11,437 nucleotides of DNA from Pseudomonadota bacterium. GTDB taxonomy: Bacteria > Pseudomonadota > Gammaproteobacteria > Competibacterales > Competibacteraceae. The notes below the pieces were generated by a model. That model ran no database searches and was not told the origin of the DNA. It saw only the letters and a list, made by a program, of their open reading frames with translations. Shown here piece after piece: positions 1-7,630 of this stretch (its first letter is position 1; every line of letters begins with the position of its first letter). The stretch covers positions 1 to 11,437 of the forward strand of contig JAGTSD010000021.1 of assembly GCA_018262135.1 (NCBI GenBank). Direction: 5' to 3'. Both the position numbers and the translations under genes were made by a program.

Positions 1-45
1 TTCCACCCAACAAAACACCGTGATGATAAACTCTTCCAGCGACAT
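1..45 (-). CDS. Transposase N-terminus, partial (IS982-like)
   Basis: The minus strand has an ATG at 45 that opens a frame running off the left edge. The 15 visible codons read MSLEEFIITVFCWVE. A strong GGAGGA ribosome binding site lies 7 to 8 bases upstream. This N-terminus resembles transposases of the IS982 group as I remember them. That recognition rests on 15 residues only, so the family is tentative. No catalytic residues are in the window. The reading direction, the good ribosome site and the A+T-richer leader behind it fit the 5' end of an insertion sequence transcribed leftwards, away from the endonuclease V gene. Confidence 0.55.
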   Translation of the reverse strand, partial: MSLEEFIITVFCWVE

Positions 46-164
46 GGCTAGCGTCCTCCAGGTTAGGTTTTCTCTTTCCATCAATAACCTACGACGATAG
101 CCGTGTCGCTTCAAGACCTAGCCGGTAAAGTTGCACATCGCGTATACCAAGGGTTTCTAAAGTT
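1..164 (-). mobile_element. Insertion sequence end (partial)
   Basis: The stretch from the transposase start to about 164 is non-coding, less GC-rich than the rest of the window, and would be the leader and terminal inverted repeat of the element. A plausible outer end on the minus strand begins ACTTTAGAAACCC near 163. A direct repeat TAAAGTT occurs at 126-132 and 158-164. The exact boundary cannot be fixed because the other end of the element and the target duplication are outside the window. Confidence 0.45.
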
Positions 165-167
165 CGC

Positions 168-287
168 ATGATCAAGCAGATCAACTTGCGCAAGCGCTGT
201 TTGAAAAATGCCTCGCTGCACGGCGCCGCTAGCCTGCGGGTATTGCTGTTATTCTGGTTATGGGTTCTGGTTACGGGTCAAGCATGA
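168..287 (+). CDS. Doubtful 39-aa ORF, possibly the remnant of an interrupted gene
   Basis: An ATG at 168 opens 39 codons ending with TGA at 285-287. That stop overlaps the likely nfi start at 284 (ATGA). The product has a basic N-terminal half and a hydrophobic C-terminal stretch ([11 protein letters not shown]) that could span a membrane. There is no ribosome binding site before the ATG, and the ATG sits only a few bases from the supposed insertion sequence end. The same frame is open back to a TAA at 126-128, inside the element. It may be the tail of a host gene cut by the insertion, or a chance ORF. No family is recognised. Confidence 0.25.
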   Translation: MIKQINLRKRCLKNASLHGAASLRVLLLFWLWVLVTGQA

Positions 288-949
288 AGGCAGTGTTTTC
301 CCATCCCTGGAATCTCAATCCCGCCGAGGCCGTGGCGCTGCAGCGGGAACTGCGCGCGCATCTGATCCTGACCGATCAACTGGGGGTGGTGCGGCGGGTC
401 GCCGGAGTAGACGTGGGGTTCGAGGCGGACGGAACCGTGACCCGGGCGGCGGTGGCGGTGCTGCGCTATCCCGAACTCGATCTGCTGGAATCCGCCATTG
501 CCTGCCGCCCGACCACGTTTCCCTACATCCCCGGCCTGCTGTCATTCCGAGAATTGCCAGCGGTGCTGGACGCTTTGGAGCGACTGCGCGAGCCGCCGGA
601 TTTGCTGCTGTGCGACGGGCAGGGCATCGCCCATCCGCGCCGGCTGGGCATCGCCAGTCATCTCGGCCTGCTGGTGGATATTCCGGCCATCGGCGTGGCC
701 AAGACCCGGTTGTACGGGACGCATCAGGAACCGCCCGATCTCCGGGGGGCCTGGACGCCGCTGCGGGCGGAGGGGGAGAGCATCGGCGCGGTGCTGCGCA
801 CCCGGCCCGGCGTCAAACCGCTGTATGTCTCACCCGGCCATCGCATCAGCCTGGAAACGGCGATTGCTTACGTGATGGGTTGCTGTACCCGCTATCGCTT
901 GCCGGAAACTACACGTTACGCCCACCGGTTGGCTTCCAAGATTCTGTAG
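284..949 (+). CDS. nfi: Endonuclease V (deoxyinosine 3'-endonuclease)
   Basis: This 221-aa protein matches bacterial endonuclease V, which cuts DNA at the second phosphodiester bond 3' of deoxyinosine and so starts repair of deaminated adenine. The expected metal and catalytic residues are visible: D43 in GVDVGF, E90 in LSFRE, D111 in [11 protein letters not shown] and K140 in GVAK. The strand-separating wedge PYIPG is at 80-84. Length fits the family (about 220-225). I chose the ATG at 284 because family members usually begin shortly before the HPWNL segment. An in-frame ATG at 260 would add eight residues. Neither start has a strong ribosome site, so coupling to the upstream short ORF through the ATGA overlap is possible. 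The insertion sequence end lies about 120 bp upstream and may have changed its promoter. Confidence 0.95.
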   Translation: MKAVFSHPWNLNPAEAVALQRELRAHLILTDQLGVVRRVAGVDVGFEADGTVTRAAVAVLRYPELDLLESAIACRPTTFPYIPGLLSFRELPAVLDALERLREPPDLLLCDGQGIAHPRRLGIASHLGLLVDIPAIGVAKTRLYGTHQEPPDLRGAWTPLRAEGESIGAVLRTRPGVKPLYVSPGHRISLETAIAYVMGCCTRYRLPETTRYAHRLASKIL

Positions 950-1075
950 CTGTTTGTTCCCTATTTTTCAGCGATTGCGTATTATCCATGGTATGGTGGG
1001 CGTGGACCGAGCGTCACAAGCATTGAAACGCCGCTGCTCGACCCTGGTTTGGATAATCTCGCAAGGGGAAGAAGG

Positions 1076-1261
1076 ATGCTGTCACTCGGACGGGCGCGGG
1101 GATGGAGGCCGTTCATCGCGCCAGTACGCCGGATTTGGCCGGCCTGGCCCTGTTGGGTGGTGCTAACCGGCGTTCCGGGTGATTGCGGAATCGAGCCGGA
1201 GCCGTGGTTGCCGTCCCCCGAACTACTGGCGGATACCCGCTGGTTGGCCACCCTGCCATGA
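1076..1261 (+). CDS. Small Trp-rich protein coupled to the c-di-GMP enzyme gene
   Basis: The ATG at 1076 follows an AAGGGG ribosome binding site (1063-1068) with 7-base spacing. The frame encodes 61 aa and ends in a TGA that overlaps the ATG of the GGDEF-EAL gene (ATGA, 1258-1261). The product has six tryptophans, a basic N-terminal part (RARGW, VRRIW), a short hydrophobic run (CWVVLTGV), then PGDCGIEPEPW. This resembles a weak signal peptide followed by a small secreted or lipoprotein-like tail. However, the residue before the Cys is Asp, so it is not a proper lipobox. A TTG at 1049 is an alternative start with poorer context. The next gene has no ribosome site of its own, which argues that this ORF is translated. 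No known family is recognised. Confidence 0.5.
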   Translation: MLSLGRARGWRPFIAPVRRIWPAWPCWVVLTGVPGDCGIEPEPWLPSPELLADTRWLATLP

Positions 1262-4164
1262 TCGCCCCCCGCGCCTTCCCCATCAGTCACGGGCTGCCCT
1301 TGGGCTTGTTGCTGGTGCTGGTGCTGGTGTGGGGCGGCCTATCAGTTTACCGCTACTACGCCTGGAACGAACAGGTGCTGCGCCAGGGGTTGGAACAGGT
1401 TCGCGCCGACATGGCCCGCCTGGAGCTGACCTTAGGACGCGACGTGGCGCGCGGGGATTGGGACCGTGCCGAACAGGCTTTAACCTGGCTGAAGGTTCGA
1501 CCGTCCGTCAAAACCCTGGCGGTGATCGACGCCGCCGGCCAAGTCGCATTGGCGACCGAAATAGCGTGGAAAGGCCAGCCCGCCATCGAGGTGCCGCATT
1601 TCGATCCCGCCGCGTTCCAGCAAGTCCGCGAACAGGGCCAACTGCTCGTTCTGACTGATACCGCGAGCCGGCATATTCACGCCTACTCTCCGCTGAGGCT
1701 GGCCGCGCCAGCGGGCGAACCATGGCCCGCGTGGCAAGGTGCGCTGTTTCTGGGATACGACCTTCGCCGCGATCAGGCGGCGCTGGGGCCGGTGCTGCTG
1801 CGGGAAAGCCTGGTGTTCGCCGGCGCCCTCCTGCTGGTCGCGCTGGCCCTGATGGGGTTGCTGCGGCGACAGGTGATCCAGCCGCTGGGGTATCTGACCG
1901 CCGCCGCCCGCCGTATCGCGGTCGGGGACTTCGATGATCGGGATATCCCATGGCGCGGTCGTGGCGAATTCAGTCAACTGGTGACCGCTTTCAACCGAAT
2001 GCGCCAGCAGTTGCGGCTGACCATTGAGCAGTTGCGGGCGCGCGAAAAGCATCTGGCCATCACCTTGCGTTCGCTCGGTGATGCGGTCATCGTCACCGAC
2101 GCCGGGGGGCGGGTGCAACGGATGAATCCGGTCGCGGAACGGCTCACCGGCTGGCTGACGAATCAGGCCGTCGGTGAGGCGGTGAGCCGGATTTTCAAGC
2201 TGACCGACGCCCGAACTCGCCAGCCGGTCGTCGATCCGGTCGCCCAAGCCTTGCAAAGCGGCGAGCAGGTCGAACTCGGCAACCACGTCACGCTCACCAG
2301 CCGCGACGGTCAGGAGTACCAGATCGCCGACAACGCCGCGCCGATCCGCGACGATGAGGGTGTTTTGCAAGGCGTGGTGCTGGTATTTCGCGACGTGACG
2401 GCGCAGTACGCCCTGCGCGAAGCCCTGCGCGAGAGCGAGACGCTCTACCGGACCCTGGTCACGGCGCTGGCCGATGGCGTGGTGCTGGTGGATCGCGCCG
2501 GCAACCTGGCGACCTGGAACGACAGCGCCTGCCGCATCCTCGGCCTGGATCCGAATCGTCCCGGCAGCTACAACCTGTTCGCCGACGACTGGGACGCGGT
2601 GCGGGAGGATGGCCGCCCGTTCCCGGCGGCGGAATTTCCCGCCACGCTGGCGCTGAACGACGGCCAGCCACGCCAGGGTGTGGTCATGGGCGTGCAGGGC
2701 GGCGGGGGCGTCAACCACTGGCTGCTGATCAACGCCCAGCCTCTGTTTCAACCCGACAGCCGACAACCCTACGCTGTGGTGGTGTCGTTCACCGACATCT
2801 CGGCCTACAAGGAGGCCGAGGAACGCATTCGCTATTTGGGGCTCCACGACGCGCTCACCGGCCTGCCCAACCGCCGCCATTTCTACGACCGGCTGGAGCA
2901 GGCCTTTACCGCCGCCCGCAGCACAAACAGCTACGGCGCGTTGCTGCTGGTCGATCTCGATCATTTCAAGGCGGTGAACGATGCGTTCGGCCACGACAGC
3001 GGCGATGAACTGTTGATCGAGGTGGCGCGGATGCTCCAGGCGATGGCGCCGTCCGGGAATGGCGTAGCCCGGTTGGGCGGCGACGATTTTGCGGTGGTAT
3101 TGGAACAACTGGGTTCCGACGAAAAGTCGGTGGCGGTACGGGCCGAACGGGTAGCGGAACGCATTCTGGCCGCCTCCGACCGCAGCTTCACGCTCCAGGG
3201 GCGCGACTGCCCATTGAGCGCCAGCGTCGGCATCGTTCTGTTCTGCGATCCTCAGGAACGGCCGGAAGCGTTTCTCAAACGGGCCGAAGCTGCGATGTAC
3301 GAGGCCAAGTCCGCCGGTCGCAACACGCTGCGCTTTTTCGATCCGACGCTGGCGGTGGCGCTGGCCGAGCGGGTGGCCCTGCACCACGATCTACGCCAGG
3401 CGCTGGCCGAGGAGCAACTGCTGTTGTACTGCCAGCCGCAACTGAACGCCGAGCGCCAGGTGGTCGGTGGCGAACTGCTGCTGCGCTGGCGGCACCCGCG
3501 CCGCGGCGCGGTAGCCTCCACCGACTTCATTCCCCTGGCCGAAGAGAGCGAGATGATCGTGGCGATCGGCCAGTGGGTCATCGAATCAGCCTGCCGGCGG
3601 CTGGCGTACTGGGAACGGGCCGGGCTGCTCGCACCCGATTTCGTTCTGGCGGTCAACGTCAGTCCGCGCCAGTTTCGCCAACCGAGTTTCGCCGCCGACA
3701 TCAAGGTCGCCTTGCGCCAAAGCGGTTGCGACGCCCGCCGGCTCAAGCTGGAGATCACTGAGAGCCTGCTGATCGGCGAGGTGGACGAGGCGGTCGTCAT
3801 CATGCAGCGGTTGAAAACACTGGGAATCGGCTTCGCGCTCGACGATTTCGGCACGGGCTATTCTTCCCTGTCCTATCTGCAGCGGTTGCCGCTGGATCAG
3901 CTCAAGATCGACCGCTCCTTCGTGCGCGATCTGGTCGAAAATCCCAACGACGCAGTGATCGTGGAAACGATCATCGCCATGGGCCGGCAGTTGCGATTGC
4001 AGGTGCTGGCGGAAGGCGTGGAAACCGAGGCGCAGTACGCGTTCCTGAACGCGCGCGGCTGCGATCAGTTTCAGGGCTACCTGTTCGGTCAGGCCCTGCC
4101 GCTGGAGGAGTTCGAACGGCTACTCGTTGCACGCACCGGACCCGAACCGATCAAATGGTCGTGA
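1258..4164 (+). CDS. Membrane HAMP-PAS-PAS-GGDEF-EAL c-di-GMP enzyme
   Basis: This 968-aa inner-membrane protein turns over the second messenger cyclic di-GMP. Order: TM1 about 13-33, periplasmic sensor region 34-180, TM2 183-203, HAMP 204-256, PAS 262-385, PAS 392-518, GGDEF 520-695, EAL 703-957. The EAL domain looks active: ELL replaces EAL but keeps E739, with N800 (VNVSPRQF), E832 (EITES), D862/D863 in DDFGTGYSSL, K883 (LKIDRSF) and E919 (EGVET). The cyclase motif at 607-611 reads GGDDF rather than GGDEF. The inhibitory I-site RxxD is absent (PSGN at 598-601). The likely net activity is phosphodiesterase, with the GGDEF domain possibly a GTP-binding regulator; this is inference. The ATG at 1258 has no ribosome site but overlaps the stop of the preceding small ORF. 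A TTG at 1183 would add 25 non-membrane residues and is less likely. Confidence 0.93.
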   Translation: MIAPRAFPISHGLPLGLLLVLVLVWGGLSVYRYYAWNEQVLRQGLEQVRADMARLELTLGRDVARGDWDRAEQALTWLKVRPSVKTLAVIDAAGQVALATEIAWKGQPAIEVPHFDPAAFQQVREQGQLLVLTDTASRHIHAYSPLRLAAPAGEPWPAWQGALFLGYDLRRDQAALGPVLLRESLVFAGALLLVALALMGLLRRQVIQPLGYLTAAARRIAVGDFDDRDIPWRGRGEFSQLVTAFNRMRQQLRLTIEQLRAREKHLAITLRSLGDAVIVTDAGGRVQRMNPVAERLTGWLTNQAVGEAVSRIFKLTDARTRQPVVDPVAQALQSGEQVELGNHVTLTSRDGQEYQIADNAAPIRDDEGVLQGVVLVFRDVTAQYALREALRESETLYRTLVTALADGVVLVDRAGNLATWNDSACRILGLDPNRPGSYNLFADDWDAVREDGRPFPAAEFPATLALNDGQPRQGVVMGVQGGGGVNHWLLINAQPLFQPDSRQPYAVVVSFTDISAYKEAEERIRYLGLHDALTGLPNRRHFYDRLEQAFTAARSTNSYGALLLVDLDHFKAVNDAFGHDSGDELLIEVARMLQAMAPSGNGVARLGGDDFAVVLEQLGSDEKSVAVRAERVAERILAASDRSFTLQGRDCPLSASVGIVLFCDPQERPEAFLKRAEAAMYEAKSAGRNTLRFFDPTLAVALAERVALHHDLRQALAEEQLLLYCQPQLNAERQVVGGELLLRWRHPRRGAVASTDFIPLAEESEMIVAIGQWVIESACRRLAYWERAGLLAPDFVLAVNVSPRQFRQPSFAADIKVALRQSGCDARRLKLEITESLLIGEVDEAVVIMQRLKTLGIGFALDDFGTGYSSLSYLQRLPLDQLKIDRSFVRDLVENPNDAVIVETIIAMGRQLRLQVLAEGVETEAQYAFLNARGCDQFQGYLFGQALPLEEFERLLVARTGPEPIKWS

Positions 4165-5215
4165 GCCGGGGCTGGTCGCCCAGGTAGAGCAGCCGCTGGG
4201 CTTCCTCGAAGAAATCCGGCTGTTCCAGCAGTTCGCGACTGGAGAACTTGACCAGCAACACCACAAACCGCTGGCTCCCAACCCGGACCTCCCGGAAGGT
4301 CAGGGTGTTGCTGGCCCGCGCCGAGCCCGGCTCGACCTTGACGTTCATGTGATCCAGCGTGAGCGAGACGGGGTCCAGCCGGAAGTGCTGTTCCGGCTCG
4401 CTCAGGGTCTCGGCGACCAGCGCGAGATGATGGTCGAGGGTGGCGGTGTCAGCGCGAATCTGGCTCAGTTCGGTTTGAATGTCTTCGAGTTGGCGCTCGA
4501 TGGCGGCGCGATCGGGCGACGGCGACGACCCCGCTTCCCCCAGCAGCGATTCCAGGCCCAGCCCCGCCGATTTGAGCACGCCAGCCTTGTTCTGGAGCAG
4601 ATGACGTTGGCGCTTCTCCAGTTCCTGTTTGCGAGCGCGCAGGGAGAGAAGATGTCGCAGCGCACCCTCGATCAGGTAATCGAACATCCCATGCAGCAGT
4701 TCCCGGCGGGTCTCGGCTTCGCTGGGATTTGGAAACACCACCCGGGGCTCCTTGAACAGGACGGCAACCTGGGGCACTTCACGTTGCAGCTGGTCGCCCT
4801 GCATGGCAATACCCAGAGTGTTGCGTTCGATCCGTTCCGCCCGCAGCGCGGCGTACAGTTCCGGGGGACACGATCCGTTGCTGCGCTGGCGGTAGTTGCG
4901 CATGGCCGGGCTGAAGCTCAGGGTTTCCAGCAACTGCTCGGGCGAGGCGAACAGGGCGCGTAGATGCGGATCGGTGATAAACCCGCGCCGCCCGGCCTCA
5001 ATGGGGGGCGGCAGAACCGAGATCTGCGCCATCACGTAATCAATCGTCCGTTCCACCGGCGCCCTGAGCTTGCGGCGGTAGTGGCGCACCGCGCGCAGCC
5101 GGGGATCGGTGCCATCCACCACGCGTTCGATTGCTGCCTGGATCATGGCTTTGTCAAACCGGCTTCTGGGTTCCCGCGCCACGCTGAGGAGCGAGTTGAT
5201 AAAACGCAATACCAT
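4151..5215 (-). CDS. Unrecognised coiled-coil protein (354 aa)
   Basis: I do not recognise this family. No signal peptide or membrane segment is visible, so it is probably cytoplasmic. The N-terminal third is basic and helical, and a middle part (100-165) is mixed. Residues about 166-215 and 235-272 are charged heptad-like helices (for example RKQELEKRQRHLL and IERQLEDIQTELSQI) separated by a Gly/Ser/Pro linker at 226-235. The C-terminal region (278-354) looks like a small beta-rich domain. The ATG at 5215 has GGAG ten bases upstream; a TTG at 5233 would add six residues. It lies 98 bp downstream of opgD on the same strand and may share its transcript. Its 3' end overlaps the convergent GGDEF-EAL gene by 14 bp. 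Codon use and GC content look like the neighbours, so a real host gene is likely. Confidence 0.8.
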   Translation of the reverse strand: MVLRFINSLLSVAREPRSRFDKAMIQAAIERVVDGTDPRLRAVRHYRRKLRAPVERTIDYVMAQISVLPPPIEAGRRGFITDPHLRALFASPEQLLETLSFSPAMRNYRQRSNGSCPPELYAALRAERIERNTLGIAMQGDQLQREVPQVAVLFKEPRVVFPNPSEAETRRELLHGMFDYLIEGALRHLLSLRARKQELEKRQRHLLQNKAGVLKSAGLGLESLLGEAGSSPSPDRAAIERQLEDIQTELSQIRADTATLDHHLALVAETLSEPEQHFRLDPVSLTLDHMNVKVEPGSARASNTLTFREVRVGSQRFVVLLVKFSSRELLEQPDFFEEAQRLLYLGDQPRLTTI

Positions 5216-5233
5216 GGCCGCTGGACTCCGCAA

Positions 5234-5251
5234 GGCGGGCGGCTGCCCGCC
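5234..5251 (-). promoter_or_regulatory. Perfect hairpin before the coiled-coil gene
   Basis: GGCGGGC (5234-5240) and GCCCGCC (5245-5251) form a perfect 7-bp, all-G/C stem with a 4-base loop. On the minus strand it sits between opgD and the coiled-coil gene, ending 4 bases before that gene's GGAG ribosome site. No T-run follows, so it is a poor intrinsic terminator. It could partly stop opgD read-through, stabilise an mRNA end, or modulate access to the ribosome site. Confidence 0.45.
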
Positions 5252-5313
5252 ACGCGAAGTTTAGTGCGCGCAATCGAAACTGCAGGGCAGAGTTAGGGGG
5301 GCCAAGCGAATCT

Positions 5314-6888
5314 TCAGCCCGGCGTTCCCGGCAGCGGCGACCATTGATACAGCCAGGTTTCACTGAGCGCGCCATGGGCGTCGCGCAGGTAGCAGCGCAA
5401 ATCCACCGGTTGGCTGCCGCCGGCGACGAGGTCGAAGTGGCAGCGCCACAGGTCGGATTCCTTGATCGGCCGGGCCACCACATCGCGAATTTCGCCACGC
5501 GAGGCGGTCGCTACCGCCTGTACCTTGGCATCCTGGGGCAACTGCGCCAGTGGCCCGCCCTGGAAATCAATGACGAACTTGCGCATTGGCTCGGTTAGCT
5601 TCTGGCCGGGCATGCCGCCGGAACCAAGCCGGGTGGCGACCACCTCGGCGACCGTAGACCGGACCGGCGGCCGGGCACCCCAGTACAGGCGATAGTCGAA
5701 CGCCATCTCCCGGCCCGGCTCGGCTGCTTGCGCGGGGTTCCAGAACGCCACGATGTTGTCGAAGGTTTCGTCGGCAGTGGGCAGTTCGATCAGTTGCACC
5801 GTGCCCCGGCCCCAGTGACCCAACGGCTCCACCCACAGCGAAGGCCGCTTGTGGTAGAAGGCGGCGTCGTCCTGGTAGTGGGCGAACTCGCGGTCGCGTT
5901 GCAGCAGGCCAAAGCCGCGCGGGTTGTCGTCCAGGAAAGAGTTGACCCGGATGTAGTGTGGATTGAGGATCGGTCGCCAGATCCACTCACCCGTGCCCGT
6001 CCACAGCGCCAGTCCGTCGGAATCGTGGATTTCGGGGCGATAGTCGTCGGCGATGCGCCGGTCGTTCTCGCCGCACTGGAACATCGAGGTCATCGGCGCG
6101 ATGCCCAGCCGTTCGATGGGCCGGCGCGGGAACAGCCGGGCCTCGACCTGCATGATCGTGACCTCGCCGGGGGTGACGACGAAGCGGTAGGCGCCGGTGG
6201 CGCTGGGGCCGTCGAGCAGAGCGTGCAGGGTCAGGGCGGTGGCGGTCGGCGCGGGCCGCTCCAGCCAGAACGCGCGGAACGCGGGGAACTCCTCCGGGCG
6301 GTCCATGCCGGTATCAATGGCCAAGCCACGAGCCGACAGGCCATACTGCTTGCTGGCGCCGACCGCCCGGAAGTAGCTGGCGCCGAGGAAGGCAAACATG
6401 TCCCGGTCCCAGTCGGCGCGGCTGTTGACCCGGAAGCCGGCGAAACCCAGATCGCCGACCTGTTCGGGAATCCGGTCCTTGACTTTCGGGCCGTATTTAT
6501 ACAGATCGGAGGAAAAGTGGATCGGATGGGCGATGCCGTCGGCGACTTCGTACAGGCTGACGGGATGATGGAAATACAGCCCCAGATGGAAAAACCGCGC
6601 CTGGAACGGCAGTTCGCCGCCGCCCCACAGGCTGCGCTCGGCGCGGAAGTTGTTGAGGGCCTGGTAATCGTCGTAATCCATCGCCGCCAGCCATGGCGGC
6701 CGTGCGTCGGCGGGAGGGATATAGGATTCCCGGGCCAGGCGTTGCGCGGTTTCGCGCAGCCACTCCAGGCTGAATGGCTGACCTTCGGTTGAAGAATCGC
6801 CTCTGATCGCGGCGTGAGCGAACGAGGCTGGCAAGGCTCCGCAAGCGGCCAGCGTTAGCAATCCGGTCAGGAAAGTCCGTCGTCTCAT
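5314..6888 (-). CDS. opgD: Periplasmic glucan biosynthesis protein OpgD
   Basis: This 524-aa protein belongs to the OpgG/OpgD (MdoG/MdoD) family, which shapes the osmoregulated periplasmic glucans made by the OpgH synthase. E. coli OpgD has been described as a beta-1,2-glucanase. The N-terminus MRRRTFLTG carries a twin-arginine motif and a hydrophobic core, with likely cleavage near AHA at 24-26. A Tat signal is a hallmark of OpgD as opposed to OpgG. Family landmarks match E. coli OpgD closely: YGLSARGLAIDT, GIAPMTSMFQCGENDRR, EIHDSDGLALW, NPRGFGLLQRDREFAHYQD, KRPSLWVEPLGHWGRGT and the terminal SETWLYQW. The length is slightly short because the C-terminal tail seen in E. coli is missing. The ribosome site is weak (CGAGAA). 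No opgH or opgG is in the window, so glucan synthesis must be encoded elsewhere. The gene lies downstream of adk across a terminator-like hairpin. Confidence 0.94.
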   Translation of the reverse strand: MRRRTFLTGLLTLAACGALPASFAHAAIRGDSSTEGQPFSLEWLRETAQRLARESYIPPADARPPWLAAMDYDDYQALNNFRAERSLWGGGELPFQARFFHLGLYFHHPVSLYEVADGIAHPIHFSSDLYKYGPKVKDRIPEQVGDLGFAGFRVNSRADWDRDMFAFLGASYFRAVGASKQYGLSARGLAIDTGMDRPEEFPAFRAFWLERPAPTATALTLHALLDGPSATGAYRFVVTPGEVTIMQVEARLFPRRPIERLGIAPMTSMFQCGENDRRIADDYRPEIHDSDGLALWTGTGEWIWRPILNPHYIRVNSFLDDNPRGFGLLQRDREFAHYQDDAAFYHKRPSLWVEPLGHWGRGTVQLIELPTADETFDNIVAFWNPAQAAEPGREMAFDYRLYWGARPPVRSTVAEVVATRLGSGGMPGQKLTEPMRKFVIDFQGGPLAQLPQDAKVQAVATASRGEIRDVVARPIKESDLWRCHFDLVAGGSQPVDLRCYLRDAHGALSETWLYQWSPLPGTPG

Positions 6889-6940
6889 GGTTCTCGTCGC
6901 ACCCTGTCGTTTTTGTTGTGGGAGGAACGTGGGTCGGAAA

Positions 6941-6965
6941 GCTCCTCTCCGAAAGGGCGAGGAGC
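6941..6965 (-). terminator. Terminator-like hairpin between adk and opgD
   Basis: GCTCCTC (6941-6947) pairs perfectly with GAGGAGC (6959-6965) around an 11-base loop. On the minus strand the stem starts 18 bases after the adk stop codon and is followed by TTTCC, a short U-run. It is therefore a moderate intrinsic terminator for adk, or an attenuator letting some transcription into opgD. Confidence 0.55.
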
Positions 6966-6982
6966 GTGTCGGGATGGTGCGC

Positions 6983-7630
6983 TCAGCCCGCGATCTGTTT
7001 CTGGATGGCGGCTACGACGCCCTCGCTGGTGGGAGCGGTGATGGTGAGCAGAAAACCTTCCCGACGGTAGAAGGCCACCAGCGGAGCGGTTTTCTCCTGG
7101 TAGATATCGAGACGCCGGCTGATGGCCGCCTCGGTTTCGTCGGCGCGCTGCACCACCGCGCTGCCGCATTTGTCGCAGATCCCCTCGACCTTGGGCGGCT
7201 GGCTCCGGACATTGTAGATCGCCTGGCACTGGGGATTGACGCAGGTACGGCGGGTCGTCAGCCGGTTGAGAATCTCCTCGCGCGGCACTTCGATGTTCGC
7301 CACCACATCGAGTTGGACGCCCAGTCTGGCCAGCATCGTCTTGAGGGCTTCGGCCTGGGGGATGGTGCGGGGGAAGCCGTCCAGCAGGAAGCCCTTGGCG
7401 CAATCCGGCTCCTGCAGGCGTTTTTCCATGATGCCCAGGATCAGATCATCGGGCACCAGGTCGCCGGCTTTCATGAAGGCCTCGGCCTTCCTGCCCAGCT
7501 CCGTGCCAGCTTGCACCGCGCCGCGCAGGATGTCGCCGGTGGAAATTTGCACCGAACCGTCCAACTGGGTCAGCAGCTTGGCTACGGTGCCCTTACCGGC
7601 GCCTGGAGCGCCCAACAGAATCAATCGCAT
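6983..7630 (-). CDS. adk: Adenylate kinase
   Basis: This 215-aa cytoplasmic enzyme interconverts ATP + AMP and 2 ADP. The P-loop GAPGAGKGT is at 7-15, the AMP-binding segment STGDILR at 30-36, and GFPRT at 85-89. Residues 127-164 form a long LID domain with four cysteines (C130, C135, C152, C155). This is the zinc-binding type of LID, in contrast to the Cys-free LID of E. coli Adk. The first pair is spaced C-x4-C rather than the usual C-x2-C. I chose the ATG at 7630 because MRLILLGAPG is the standard Adk start and AGGA lies 8 bases upstream. A longer frame from 7681 would add 17 residues not typical of the family. It is divergent from the large MscS gene. Confidence 0.96.
   Translation of the reverse strand: MRLILLGAPGAGKGTVAKLLTQLDGSVQISTGDILRGAVQAGTELGRKAEAFMKAGDLVPDDLILGIMEKRLQEPDCAKGFLLDGFPRTIPQAEALKTMLARLGVQLDVVANIEVPREEILNRLTTRRTCVNPQCQAIYNVRSQPPKVEGICDKCGSAVVQRADETEAAISRRLDIYQEKTAPLVAFYRREGFLLTITAPTSEGVVAAIQKQIAG

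Noticed and set aside
185..194. Palindrome CTTGCGCAAG as an operator
   Set aside because: It is a single 10-base palindrome with no second copy or promoter around it, so too weak to call.
208..1026. 272-codon plus-strand open frame over nfi
   Set aside because: It is an Arg/Gly-rich out-of-frame shadow of the endonuclease V gene.
950..1075. Promoter for the small ORF and GGDEF-EAL gene
   Set aside because: TATTAT (980-985) and GATAAT (1052-1057) are passable -10 boxes, but neither has a -35 box at acceptable spacing.
1480..3387. 635-codon minus-strand open frame
   Set aside because: It lies antisense to the PAS and GGDEF region, is rich in His, Gln and Arg as high-GC shadow frames are, and has no recognisable domain.
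5728..6792. 354-codon plus-strand open frame
   Set aside because: It is antisense to the clearly recognised opgD, with no family match or ribosome site.
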